Source: Planctomycetota bacterium (GTDB lineage: Bacteria; Planctomycetota; Phycisphaerae; Sedimentisphaerales; Anaerohalosphaeraceae). Taken from it: a stretch of DNA of 37,965 bases. Each line of letters begins with the position of its first letter. Within the stretch, counting starts at the first letter, position 1. This document shows positions 16,583 through 24,875 of this stretch, in pieces. Position numbers and translations under genes: made by a program. Location: the NCBI GenBank assembly GCA_016873215.1, contig VGXU01000021.1, forward strand, positions 1 to 37,965, given 5' to 3'. The notes beneath the pieces were generated by a model. That model did no database searches and was not told where the DNA came from. It saw only the letters and a list, made by a program, of their open reading frames with translations.

Positions 16583-17736
16583 CACGACGAATGTGGACAT
16601 ATCTATTGCCGGTTCTGATGTTGTGCGTGTTGGCGTGGGGTGTGGAGCGATTTCCGCCGCCGCAGTTCGAATCAGGACATCAAGTGCCGCAGATGGCAAC
16701 GCCTTTGCCGCGTGCGGCGGTATGGGACTGGATTGATACGGGGGTGTTGTTTGCGGCTCTGTGTGCGGCGTCGTGGCTGGCGTTAAAGAAGCGCAATCGA
16801 AAATGGATTGCGGGGCTGATGATTTTTTCGCTGCTGTATTTTGGATTCTGGCGGCGCGGGTGTGTGTGCCCGGTGGGGGCGATTGGCAATGCGGCGCTGG
16901 CGGCGGCGGATTCGAGTTATGCAATTCCCGCTGTCGTGCTGGCGTTTTTTTTGCTGCCTTTGATTTTCACGCTGTTTTTTGGGCGCGGTTTCTGCGGGGC
17001 GGTATGTCCGCTGGGGGCGGTGCAGGATTTGTTTATCATTAGGCCGATGCGCGTGCTGCCGGCGCTGGAAGCGGGGTTGCGATTGTTCGCGTATTTATAC
17101 CTGGCGGCGGCGGCGGTGATGGCGGCGACGGGAACGATGTTTTTGATTTGCCGATACGACCCGTTCGTGACGCTGTTTCGATTTGACGGCAACTGGAACG
17201 GCTGGGTACTGACGGCCAGTTTCCTTGCGATTTCGATATTTATAGCCCGTCCGTATTGCCGGTTTTTATGCCCTTATGGGGTGATATTGCGGAATCTGAG
17301 CCGGTTGTCAAAATGGCGGGTTACGATTACGCCGGACGAGTGCATTCATTGCAGGTTATGCGAGAACGTCTGTCCATTTGGCGCTATCAGCGAGCCGAGT
17401 AAAGTATTGCCCCTGGCTGAGACGGCCGAAAATAAACGCAGGCTGGTGGTTTTCATTATCCTTGCGCCGATACTTGCCGCGGCAGGCGGATGGCTGGGAT
17501 GGACGGTATATCCAATGCTGGCGAAACAGGGCGGTGTCGCGGAATCGGCGAAGTCTTTGGGAATAAAACTGGCTATTGTGGCGGGTGTGTTTGTAGGCCT
17601 TGCGGCGGCGGGCAAACTGATTGGCAGCGTCATCGGCCGACGGCAGGAAGATTACGAGGCCCGGCGGGCGGATTGCTTTGCGTGCGGACGGTGTTTTGAA
17701 TATTGTCCGAGAGAGCAGCTCAAAAGGAAGCAATAG
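16579..17736 (+). CDS. NapH-like membrane Fe-S protein
   Basis: The 385-residue protein has about six membrane spans. It carries the paired C-x3-CP motifs of the NapH/NosR/CcoG group: FCGAVCPLGA near residue 140 and YCRFLCPYGV near 230. A ferredoxin-like C-x2-C-x2-C-x3-CP (CIHCRLCENVCPFG) follows near 255, and after two more spans there is a C-terminal CFACGRCFEYCP. The earlier segment CVCPVGAIGN adds another CP. Relatives oxidise quinol and pass electrons to a periplasmic polyferredoxin. The start at 16579 overlaps the upstream stop (ATGA). The additional C-terminal cluster after the extra spans is not standard for NapH. Confidence 0.87.
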   Translation: MTRRMWTYLLPVLMLCVLAWGVERFPPPQFESGHQVPQMATPLPRAAVWDWIDTGVLFAALCAASWLALKKRNRKWIAGLMIFSLLYFGFWRRGCVCPVGAIGNAALAAADSSYAIPAVVLAFFLLPLIFTLFFGRGFCGAVCPLGAVQDLFIIRPMRVLPALEAGLRLFAYLYLAAAAVMAATGTMFLICRYDPFVTLFRFDGNWNGWVLTASFLAISIFIARPYCRFLCPYGVILRNLSRLSKWRVTITPDECIHCRLCENVCPFGAISEPSKVLPLAETAENKRRLVVFIILAPILAAAGGWLGWTVYPMLAKQGGVAESAKSLGIKLAIVAGVFVGLAAAGKLIGSVIGRRQEDYEARRADCFACGRCFEYCPREQLKRKQ

Positions 17737-17742
17737 CAAAAT

Positions 17743-19455
17743 ATGGATTATATTGACAATACAGAAATTAAACTTCGGCCCGCGTATCAGGGGCTGATGG
17801 GCGGAGCGGTTGCGGCGGCGGTGTTCGCGGGTTTAGCGGCGGCGCTGTTGATGGTCAACGCATATCAGATTCGGGTTATCGAGCCGCGACAGGCCGGGCA
17901 TCTGCTCGAAATGGAAAAGCAATTTGACGCCCGTCAAAACGATGAAGCGCTGGCGGGACGAATCCGCGATTTTGACGCTCATGTTCGCCGGGATGCACTG
18001 CGCCGGCAGCAATTCGCTCATACGGGGGCGATGTACTTGGTCTGCAGTCTGATTGTGTCGGCGGGATGTTTTCTGGCGGCCCGGTTGATGCTGCGTCCAT
18101 CGCCGGTTATTCCTGCGAGGCCGGTTTGTGCCGGGTTGCAGGTGCGTCAGGCGATACAGGTCAGGATGGCGGTGACGGTGGTGCTGGCGGTTGTCGCGTC
18201 GGCGGGATTGTATGCTGTGCTGCGTGTGCCGGCGGAATCGAAGCCAAAGACATCTGCAATGACTGTGGACTGGGCCGAGACGGTTAAAGGGCAATGGCCG
18301 TCGTTTCGCGGGCCGTGGGGCGACGGTGCGGCGGGAGAAAAAGATATTCCCGCGGCATGGAATGAAAAAGAAAATAAAGGTGTGCTTTGGAAGTCGGTTG
18401 TGCCGCTGACTTCGCACAGTTCGCCCATAGTGTGGGGCGATAAAATTTTCTTAAGCGGTGCGATAAAGGATGAACAAAAAATATTCTGTTACGGCGCCAA
18501 AGACGGCAAATTATTGTGGACGAGTGCGATTAAGCCTGCCGGAGTGGAAGGCCGGGCGGCGCCGGATGTGATGGAGGATACGGGGTATGCCGCATCAACG
18601 CCGGCGGTCAACGGTAAATATGTGTGTGCGATTTTTGTTACGGGCGATATCGGCTGTTTTGATATGGACGGCAAAGTCCAATGGCAAAAAGCGCTGGGCG
18701 TTCCGGAAAGTATATACGGCTATGCCGCATCGCTGGCGGTATTCAATGATATGGTGATTGTGCAGTTTGACCAGGGGACGGAGGCGGGCAGGAGTGAATT
18801 AATCGCTATCAATATGACCGACGGCAAAATCGCATGGCGGACGAATCGGCCTGTGCCGAATTCGTGGACTTCGCCGACGGTGGTGAAAGTCGGGAATGGT
18901 TATCAGATATTGGCCAGCGGTTCGCCGTGGGTCATTGGCTACGAGGCATTGACGGGACGGGAATTATGGCGTGCGTCGTGTCTGGGCAGCGACATTGCCC
19001 CGACGCAGATTTCAGTGGGCGGGTTGGCGCTTGCGGTTCAGCCTTATGATAAACTGTATGCTATTCGAATGGATAATGCCGGCGGGGATGTGACACAGAC
19101 GGCGATGACCTGGCAAAAACAGGGTGATATGCCGGACATTTGCAGTCCTGTCAGCGATGGTAAATTAGTCTGGACTTTGACAACCAATGGAACACTGAGC
19201 TGTTTTGATCTGGCCGACGGCAAGGAAGTTTACAAGCAGTCGCTGGAAGGCGACTTTCATGCATCGCCCTCGGTTGTGGGGGATAAGTTATATATTTTAA
19301 ACCGTAAAGGGCTGATGATTATTGCCCAGATAGGCCGTGTGTATAAGGAGATTACTCGCAGCGCGATTGAGGAGGAATGTTTCGCATCACCAGCCTTTGC
19401 CGAGGGGCGAATTTATCTGCGTTCGACGAAAAGTCTTTATTGCATCGGGCAATAA
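17743..19455 (+). CDS. Multi-span membrane protein with PQQ/BamB-like propeller
   Basis: The first 165 residues hold three predicted spans (about 15-37, 91-115 and 138-160), with a charged helical segment (QFDARQNDEALAGRIRDFDAH) between the first two. The propeller starts at WPSFRGPWGDGAAGE (about residue 186) and contains blades such as AKDGKLLWTS, MTDGKIAWRT and LTGRELWRA. It should sit outside the cytoplasmic membrane. It begins six bases after the NapH-like gene and lies directly before the NADH module, so it probably belongs to the same complex or pathway. Dehydrogenase active-site residues are not evident. Confidence 0.83.
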   Translation: MDYIDNTEIKLRPAYQGLMGGAVAAAVFAGLAAALLMVNAYQIRVIEPRQAGHLLEMEKQFDARQNDEALAGRIRDFDAHVRRDALRRQQFAHTGAMYLVCSLIVSAGCFLAARLMLRPSPVIPARPVCAGLQVRQAIQVRMAVTVVLAVVASAGLYAVLRVPAESKPKTSAMTVDWAETVKGQWPSFRGPWGDGAAGEKDIPAAWNEKENKGVLWKSVVPLTSHSSPIVWGDKIFLSGAIKDEQKIFCYGAKDGKLLWTSAIKPAGVEGRAAPDVMEDTGYAASTPAVNGKYVCAIFVTGDIGCFDMDGKVQWQKALGVPESIYGYAASLAVFNDMVIVQFDQGTEAGRSELIAINMTDGKIAWRTNRPVPNSWTSPTVVKVGNGYQILASGSPWVIGYEALTGRELWRASCLGSDIAPTQISVGGLALAVQPYDKLYAIRMDNAGGDVTQTAMTWQKQGDMPDICSPVSDGKLVWTLTTNGTLSCFDLADGKEVYKQSLEGDFHASPSVVGDKLYILNRKGLMIIAQIGRVYKEITRSAIEEECFASPAFAEGRIYLRSTKSLYCIGQ

Positions 19456-19473
19456 AAATTGAAATCTAAAAAT

Positions 19474-19577
19474 AAAAAGGCAAAATTGAGCAATCGCCTT
19501 CGGCGTGACTGAAAAAAGCAGAGTCCTCGCCCCATAAAGGGGTTCGGAATGACCACCCACAAACAAGTTTGGGGGTG
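19474..19577. repeat. Intergenic hairpin element, copy C, with extra hairpin
   Basis: AAAAAGGCAAAATTG leads into CGCC-TTC-GGCG (near 19494-19504), then a CCCC-ATAAA-GGGG hairpin ending TTCGGAATGAC (to 19553). A further near-perfect 11-bp inverted repeat, CACCCACAAAC/GTTTGGGGGTG, spans 19554-19577 with one mismatch. It occupies the gap before the HydCB fusion gene. Confidence 0.65.
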
Positions 19578-19600
19578 CCACCCGATAACGAATAAAATAT

Positions 19601-21952
19601 ATGCAAGATGATGGTATAGACAAGATAGACTCGATTTTGGGTCGAGTTGGAACCGGCGGGGAAAAAGTCCTTGCGATTCTGCAGGCGGTCCAGCAGGTGT
19701 ATGGTTATCTGCCTAAGGAAGCGCTGGAACGGGTGTGTGAGAGGACGTCCATTCGGTCCGCGGATTTATGGGGTGTGGCGACATTTTATGACCAGTTTCG
19801 GCTGGAGCCGACGGGCAAGCATCGTATCCGTGTGTGCGTGGGGACGGCCTGTCATGTCAAGGGCAGCGAGCGGGTGTATGAGGCGTTTCGGCGTGTGCTG
19901 GAAATTGAATCGGGTAAAGACACGGATGCGCAGAGACTTTTCACGGTGGAGAAAATCGCGTGCCTGGGGTGCTGTACTTTGGCGCCGGTGGTGCAGATTG
20001 ACCAAAAGGTCTACGGGCCAGTCCGGCCGGAGTCGGTGAGTGAAATTCTGGAAGCGGCGCAGCAGGAAACCCAGCGAGATATTTCGATTCTGCCGGGCGG
20101 TTCGAGTGCATCGGCGGAACAGACGGCTGAATTGCGTGTGGGGCTGGGATCATGCTGTATGGCGGGGGGAAGTCTCAATGTCCGGAAAGAGCTTGACCGT
20201 ACAATTGCGAATCTGGGGCTGGGCGGCGGCGTGAAGGTCAAACCCGTCGGTTGTGTGGGGATGTGTCATCAGACGCCGCTGGTGGAAATTTTGCTGCCGA
20301 AAAAGACAGCAACGGAGTCGAATGGCGACGGAGATAAAATTTTATATACGAAAGTGACGACGGCGGATGCGGGGCGGATTGTCCGGCGGCATTTTCGGGC
20401 GAAGGGATTGTGGCGGCGCATTCGGGGAACGATGGATGAAGTGCTGGACAGCGTGGTTAAAGCGGATGAGAGAATACCTGTGCCGCGGGCGGTGCGGGAT
20501 ACGGAAATCTGTGCATTTCTGGGCGGGCAGCGCCGTATCGCAACGGAATACTGCGGCGGGCTTAATCCGCTGGACGTGGATGAGTATATTCGGTATGAGG
20601 GGTGGAGGGCCTGGAAGCGGGCCAAAGAGATGCCGGCAGGGGATATTATTGAGGAGGTCAAAAAATCCGGCCTTCGCGGACGCGGCGGGGCGGGGTTTTC
20701 GGTGGGGCGAAAATGGGAGATTGCACGTCAGGCTAAAAGCGACGCCGACGGCATTAAATATATTATCTGCAATGGCGACGAGGGCGACCCCGGCGCGTTT
20801 ATGGACCGGATGATTCTGGAGAGTTATCCGTATCGTGTGCTGGAAGGGATGGCAATTGCCGCCAAAGTCGTGGGAGCCAGAGAAGGATTTTTATACATTC
20901 GTGCGGAATATCCGCTGGCGGTAGAGCGTGTGCGTGCGGCGATACAAATTTGCCAGGAGCGAAAACTTTTAGACGGATTAAAATTATCGATTGCCGAAGG
21001 GGCGGGCGCGTTTGTCTGCGGCGAAGAAACGGCGCTGATTGCTTCAATTGAAGGGCGTCGCGGGATGCCGACGATTCGTCCGCCGTACCCGGCTGAGGAG
21101 GGCTTGTGGGGCAGGCCGACGCTGATTAATAATGTGGAGACATACGCAACGGTGCCATGGATTTTGCGAAATGGGGCGGATGCATTTGCCGAAATCGGTA
21201 CACAGACCAGCAAAGGGACGAAGGTTTTCGCGCTGGCGGGAAAAATCCGGCGGGGCGGATTGATTGAAGTGCCGATGGGAATGACGATTCGGCAAATCGT
21301 GGAGGATATCGGCGGCGGTGTCGCCGGCGATGCGAAATTCAAGGCGGTGCAGATTGGCGGGCCTTCGGGGGGATGCGTACCTGCGGGTTTGGCTGATACG
21401 CCGATAGATTTTGAATCGCTGGGTGAAGTTGGTTCGATGATGGGGTCTGGCGGAATGGTGGTGCTGGACGAAAACGACTGCATGGTCGATATCGCGCGAT
21501 ATTTTCTTGAATTTACGCAGGCGCAATCGTGCGGGAAGTGCACGTTCTGCCGGGTGGGGACCAAGCGAATGCTGGAAATGCTGGAGCGTCTTTGCCGGGG
21601 CGAAGGCTGTGACCTCGATGAACTGGAAAAACTGGGACGCCAAATCAAGGCGGGCAGCCTGTGCGGGCTTGGCAAGACGGCGCCCAATCCGATTCTTTCA
21701 ACGCTGCGATATTTTCGTGAAGAATATGAAGCGCATCGGCACAATCAGTGCCCGGCCGGGCGATGCAAAGAGCTGATTCATTATGTCATCGGCGACAAAT
21801 GTATCGGCTGTACGATTTGTGCGCAGAATTGTCCAGTGGCGGCGATTACACCGAAACCCTATCAAAAACACGAGATTCAGCGGGATGTCTGTATTCGATG
21901 CGGAACATGCAAAAGCGTGTGTCCGCAGCAGGCGGTGGAAGTGCAAAGTTAA
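19601..21952 (+). CDS. HydC-HydB (NuoE-NuoF) fusion, NADH-oxidising Fe-S flavoprotein
   Basis: Four modules are fused in 783 residues. Residues 1-150 are NuoE/HydC-like, with 2Fe-2S ligands C79/C84 (CVGTAC) and ACLGCC near 122. Residues 175-265 are a second thioredoxin-like 2Fe-2S domain (GLGSCCMAGGS, GCVGMCHQTPLVEI). Residues 320-690 are the NuoF core, with GRGGAGFSVGRKWE, NGDEGDPGAF (FMN and NADH) and SCGKCTFCRVGT. The tail has two 4Fe-4S sets, CIGCTICAQNCP and CIRCGTCKSVCP. This matches the B and C subunits of HydABC-type bifurcating enzymes, normally two separate proteins. No [FeFe]-hydrogenase gene is nearby. The partner is probably the flavoprotein starting five bases downstream. Confidence 0.92.
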   Translation: MQDDGIDKIDSILGRVGTGGEKVLAILQAVQQVYGYLPKEALERVCERTSIRSADLWGVATFYDQFRLEPTGKHRIRVCVGTACHVKGSERVYEAFRRVLEIESGKDTDAQRLFTVEKIACLGCCTLAPVVQIDQKVYGPVRPESVSEILEAAQQETQRDISILPGGSSASAEQTAELRVGLGSCCMAGGSLNVRKELDRTIANLGLGGGVKVKPVGCVGMCHQTPLVEILLPKKTATESNGDGDKILYTKVTTADAGRIVRRHFRAKGLWRRIRGTMDEVLDSVVKADERIPVPRAVRDTEICAFLGGQRRIATEYCGGLNPLDVDEYIRYEGWRAWKRAKEMPAGDIIEEVKKSGLRGRGGAGFSVGRKWEIARQAKSDADGIKYIICNGDEGDPGAFMDRMILESYPYRVLEGMAIAAKVVGAREGFLYIRAEYPLAVERVRAAIQICQERKLLDGLKLSIAEGAGAFVCGEETALIASIEGRRGMPTIRPPYPAEEGLWGRPTLINNVETYATVPWILRNGADAFAEIGTQTSKGTKVFALAGKIRRGGLIEVPMGMTIRQIVEDIGGGVAGDAKFKAVQIGGPSGGCVPAGLADTPIDFESLGEVGSMMGSGGMVVLDENDCMVDIARYFLEFTQAQSCGKCTFCRVGTKRMLEMLERLCRGEGCDLDELEKLGRQIKAGSLCGLGKTAPNPILSTLRYFREEYEAHRHNQCPAGRCKELIHYVIGDKCIGCTICAQNCPVAAITPKPYQKHEIQRDVCIRCGTCKSVCPQQAVEVQS

Positions 21953-21957
21953 AAGAT

Positions 21958-23520
21958 ATGACCGACAATACGAAAACAATTCGATTGACGATAGACAGCA
22001 GGACTGTTGAGGTGGGACGGGGCGCGACAATTCTGTATGCGGCGCGCGCGGCGGGAATTTCGATTCCCACGATGTGCCATAAGGACGGATATAAGCCTTC
22101 GACGAGTTGTATGGTTTGTGTGGTGCGAGTGGAAGGGAATCCGTCATTCGTGCCGTCCTGCGGGGCGGCGGTGCAGGATGGGATGCGAGTTTGGACGAAT
22201 ACCCCTGATGTTTTGGAGGCGAGGAAAACGGCTGTGGAATTGCTGCTGAGCGAACACGCCGGGGACTGCGAAGGGCCGTGCCGGATAGGATGTCCTGCCA
22301 ATATGAATATACCGCTGATGCTGCGGCAGATTACGGCCGGGCGGCTGGACTTGGCGATTGGGACCATTAAGGCGGATATTGCGCTGCCGGCGGTGCTGGG
22401 GCGAATATGTCCGGCGCCGTGCGAGAAGGTGTGCCGCAGAAATGCTCATGATGCGGCGGTGTCGATTTGTCAACTGAAACGATTTGTCGCGGACTGGGAC
22501 TTGCGGCGGTTTGATACATATCGACCGCAATGTGAACCGGCTGGCGGCAAAAAGGTCGCAGTCGTGGGGGCGGGGCCTTGCGGTCTGGCGGCGGCATATT
22601 ATTTGGCACGAAGCGGGGTTCGCTGCGTGTTGTTTGATAAAAATGAAAAAGCCGGCGGGGCGCTGCGAACGGGTATTGAAGAATCTGTACTGCCGCGTGA
22701 TATTCTTGATATGGAAATTCATCAAATTCTTTCGCTGGGGAATATAGAATTTCATGGCGGGATGGAAGTTGGGTTGGAGTTGTTCGATTCACTTTGCAAG
22801 GACTATGACGCGGTCTTTATCGCTTCAGGTGAAAATAGTGCGGATAAATATGGTTTGAAAAAGACTGCTAAGGGATTAAAAGCGGACCTTGCCACCTATC
22901 AAACCGACCGGGCCAATGTCTTTGCCGGCGGCGGCGTTATCGGCAGACGCAGAATATGTGTGCGTGCCGTGGCCGATGGCAAGGAAGCGGCGGTTTCAAT
23001 TTTACAGTATCTGCGAGGACAGAATATTGCCGGGCCGGAAAAACGGTTCAACAGTCATCTGGGGCAGCTTATGGAAGGAGAAATGGAACAATTTTTAACA
23101 GGGGCGGAAAAGGGGCCGCGATGTCCGGCAAGGAAAGAGGGTTTTTTGACGCTGGAGGCGATGACCGAGGCGCAACGATGTCTGCATTGCGATTGCGGCA
23201 AGGCGGACGATTGTACCTTGCGTAAAATGGCGGAGTTGAACTATGCCCGACAGCAGACGTATAAAGGACAGCGTAAGCCTTTTAGTCGTCAGGCAGGTAA
23301 TTCGGGGCTTGTTTTTGAGGCGGGAAAGTGTATCCTGTGTGGGCTGTGTGTGCAGGCGGCGAGGGCTTATACCGAAAGTACAGGCCTGACATTTTCAGCC
23401 AGAGGGTTTGAAACGCGGGTAGCTGTGCCATTACAGAAAGCTCTTAATGAGGCCTTGACGAAAGAGGCCATGGAAAAATGTGTTGCGGTCTGCCCGACAG
23501 GGGCGATGACAAAAATTTAA
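21958..23520 (+). CDS. NuoG/GltD-like Fe-S flavoprotein lacking the NAD(P)H domain
   Basis: The 520-residue protein begins with a NuoG-type 2Fe-2S domain (C40, C51, C54, C68). A GltD-type Fe-S segment follows (C104, C108, C112, then CPAPCEKVC at 151-159). The FAD fold has GAGPCG at 204-209. In GltD a second Rossmann fold for NADPH follows. Here VFIASGEN passes within about 25 residues to NVFAGGGVIG, the FAD closing motif, so the NAD(P)H domain is missing. The C-terminus adds CLHCDCGKADDC (from 408) and a NuoG-like CILCGLC...VCPTGA set (from 458). It presumably relays electrons between the NADH module and another Fe-S partner rather than using NADPH itself. Confidence 0.87.
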   Translation: MTDNTKTIRLTIDSRTVEVGRGATILYAARAAGISIPTMCHKDGYKPSTSCMVCVVRVEGNPSFVPSCGAAVQDGMRVWTNTPDVLEARKTAVELLLSEHAGDCEGPCRIGCPANMNIPLMLRQITAGRLDLAIGTIKADIALPAVLGRICPAPCEKVCRRNAHDAAVSICQLKRFVADWDLRRFDTYRPQCEPAGGKKVAVVGAGPCGLAAAYYLARSGVRCVLFDKNEKAGGALRTGIEESVLPRDILDMEIHQILSLGNIEFHGGMEVGLELFDSLCKDYDAVFIASGENSADKYGLKKTAKGLKADLATYQTDRANVFAGGGVIGRRRICVRAVADGKEAAVSILQYLRGQNIAGPEKRFNSHLGQLMEGEMEQFLTGAEKGPRCPARKEGFLTLEAMTEAQRCLHCDCGKADDCTLRKMAELNYARQQTYKGQRKPFSRQAGNSGLVFEAGKCILCGLCVQAARAYTESTGLTFSARGFETRVAVPLQKALNEALTKEAMEKCVAVCPTGAMTKI

Positions 23521-23579
23521 AACTTAAAACCATGAACTCAAAACCAAAGATTAAAAGTCAAAGATGATTGGAGATTAGA

Positions 23580-24875
23580 ATGAACAAAATCAGCAGGCAA
23601 AGAATAACAGGATTGTTTTTGGTATGTCTGGCGTCCTTTGTTTTTGCGGCAGACTGGCCGAGATGGCGCGGGCCGAACGGCGACGGTATTTCCACGGAGA
23701 AAGACTGGGATGCGCTGGCGGTCAATGATGGAAATAAACCGTTGTGGACAGCCCAGGTGGGAACCGGTTTTTCAGCAATCGTGGTGGCCCAGGGCAAGGC
23801 TGTTACGATGGGCAATATCAAGAATACTGATGTCGTATTCTGTTTTGATGCCCAGACAGGCAAGGAACTGTGGAAGTACGAATACCCTGAATCACTGGGG
23901 GCTAAAAATTATGACGGCGGCACGCACGGCACACCGACGATTGCGGACGGCAAAGTATATGTGCTCAGTAAATTCGGTAAAGCGTTCTGTTTTTCGCTGG
24001 CTGACGGAAAAGTGATTTGGCAAAAAGAACTTAAAATGAAAGCGCCGGAGTGGGGATTCGCCGGTTCGCCGGTGATTGTGGGTGACAAGGTGATTTATAA
24101 TGTTTCCGACCGCGGCGTTGCGCTGAATAAGACGACAGGACAGGAAATCTGGGCCGGCGAAAACAAGCCGTCGGGGTACAGTACGGCTGTAGTTGAAACG
24201 AAAGACAATCAAACAGTCGTTTATTTATTCGATGGCGATAATCTGCGATGTGTGAATGCGGACACGGGTGTCGCCTTATGGTCCTATCCATGGAAAACGC
24301 AGTACGGCGTCAACGCGGCCGATCCGCTCGTCATCGGTCAGGAAATATTTATCACCGGCGGTTATAACCATGGATGCAGCCTCCTTAAGATCGAGGCGGG
24401 TCAGCCGGTCAAGCTCTGGGAAAATAAAAATATGCGGTCACAGATGTCTGGCCCCGTGGTGATTGACGGATATATTTACGGGATTGATGATAATCAACTG
24501 GTGTGCCTGGACTGGAAAACCGGTGAAAAGAAATGGCAGGAAAAATCTGTGGGCAAAGGCAGCCTGATGGCCGCCGACGGCAAATTGATTGTGCTTGGTG
24601 AGAAGGGCAAATTATTTATTGCCAAAGCGATACCCGAAAAATTCGACCTGATTGCTTCGATGCAGGCAATTGAAGATTACTGCTGGACGATGCCCACGCT
24701 GGCCAACGGCAAAATCTATGTCCGCAACGCCAAAGGGATGCTGGTGTGTGTCGATGTATCACAAAAGAAAGCGGTCCGTTCTGTGGAAACGGGCGAAAGG
24801 GGCGCCGAGAGCCCTTTTGGCCGCAATGGCAGGGGCCGAAACGAAATAACGTTAGCGAAGAAACGGGACTGTTGA
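23580..24875 (+). CDS. Exported BamB-like propeller, first half of a split double propeller
   Basis: A signal peptide (ITGLFLVCLASFVFAA, cleavage near residue 24) leads into WPRWRGPNGDGISTE and repeated blades: AQTGKELWKYE, LADGKVIWQKE, DTGVALWSY and DWKTGEKKWQE. The frame 23580-24875 reads 431 residues. From TTT at 24816 onward it turns into basic nonsense (GRNGRGRNE...) to its stop. A -1 change there continues as WPQWQGPKRNN, the entry motif of a second propeller. The ATG at 23580 has a GGAG six bases upstream; a TTG at 23568 is less likely. The intact product would be 804 residues. Confidence 0.85.
   Translation: MNKISRQRITGLFLVCLASFVFAADWPRWRGPNGDGISTEKDWDALAVNDGNKPLWTAQVGTGFSAIVVAQGKAVTMGNIKNTDVVFCFDAQTGKELWKYEYPESLGAKNYDGGTHGTPTIADGKVYVLSKFGKAFCFSLADGKVIWQKELKMKAPEWGFAGSPVIVGDKVIYNVSDRGVALNKTTGQEIWAGENKPSGYSTAVVETKDNQTVVYLFDGDNLRCVNADTGVALWSYPWKTQYGVNAADPLVIGQEIFITGGYNHGCSLLKIEAGQPVKLWENKNMRSQMSGPVVIDGYIYGIDDNQLVCLDWKTGEKKWQEKSVGKGSLMAADGKLIVLGEKGKLFIAKAIPEKFDLIASMQAIEDYCWTMPTLANGKIYVRNAKGMLVCVDVSQKKAVRSVETGERGAESPFGRNGRGRNEITLAKKRDC

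Noticed and set aside
15416-16924. A 502-codon open frame on the minus strand opposite the NHL, polyferredoxin and NapH-like genes
   Set aside because: Its translation is rich in Pro, Ser, Arg and His with no motif, and it lies antisense to four genes with clear domains. It is a shadow of their codon bias.
13084-19455. PQQ-dependent alcohol or glucose dehydrogenases
   Set aside because: Only propeller blades of the BamB-like kind are seen. The expected catalytic Asp and vicinal Cys pattern of quinoprotein dehydrogenases was not recognised.
20824-21744. A 306-codon open frame on the minus strand inside the HydCB fusion gene
   Set aside because: No motif and antisense-type composition; the plus strand has strong NuoF signatures throughout.
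19601-23520. Interpretation as part of respiratory complex I
   Set aside because: The fusion with two 2Fe-2S domains and two terminal 4Fe-4S sets is of HydBC type, and no membrane nuo genes (A, H, J-N) are nearby.
19601-23520. A HydABC [FeFe]-hydrogenase operon
   Set aside because: No H-cluster motifs (TSCCPxW, MPCxxKxxE) are present in this region.
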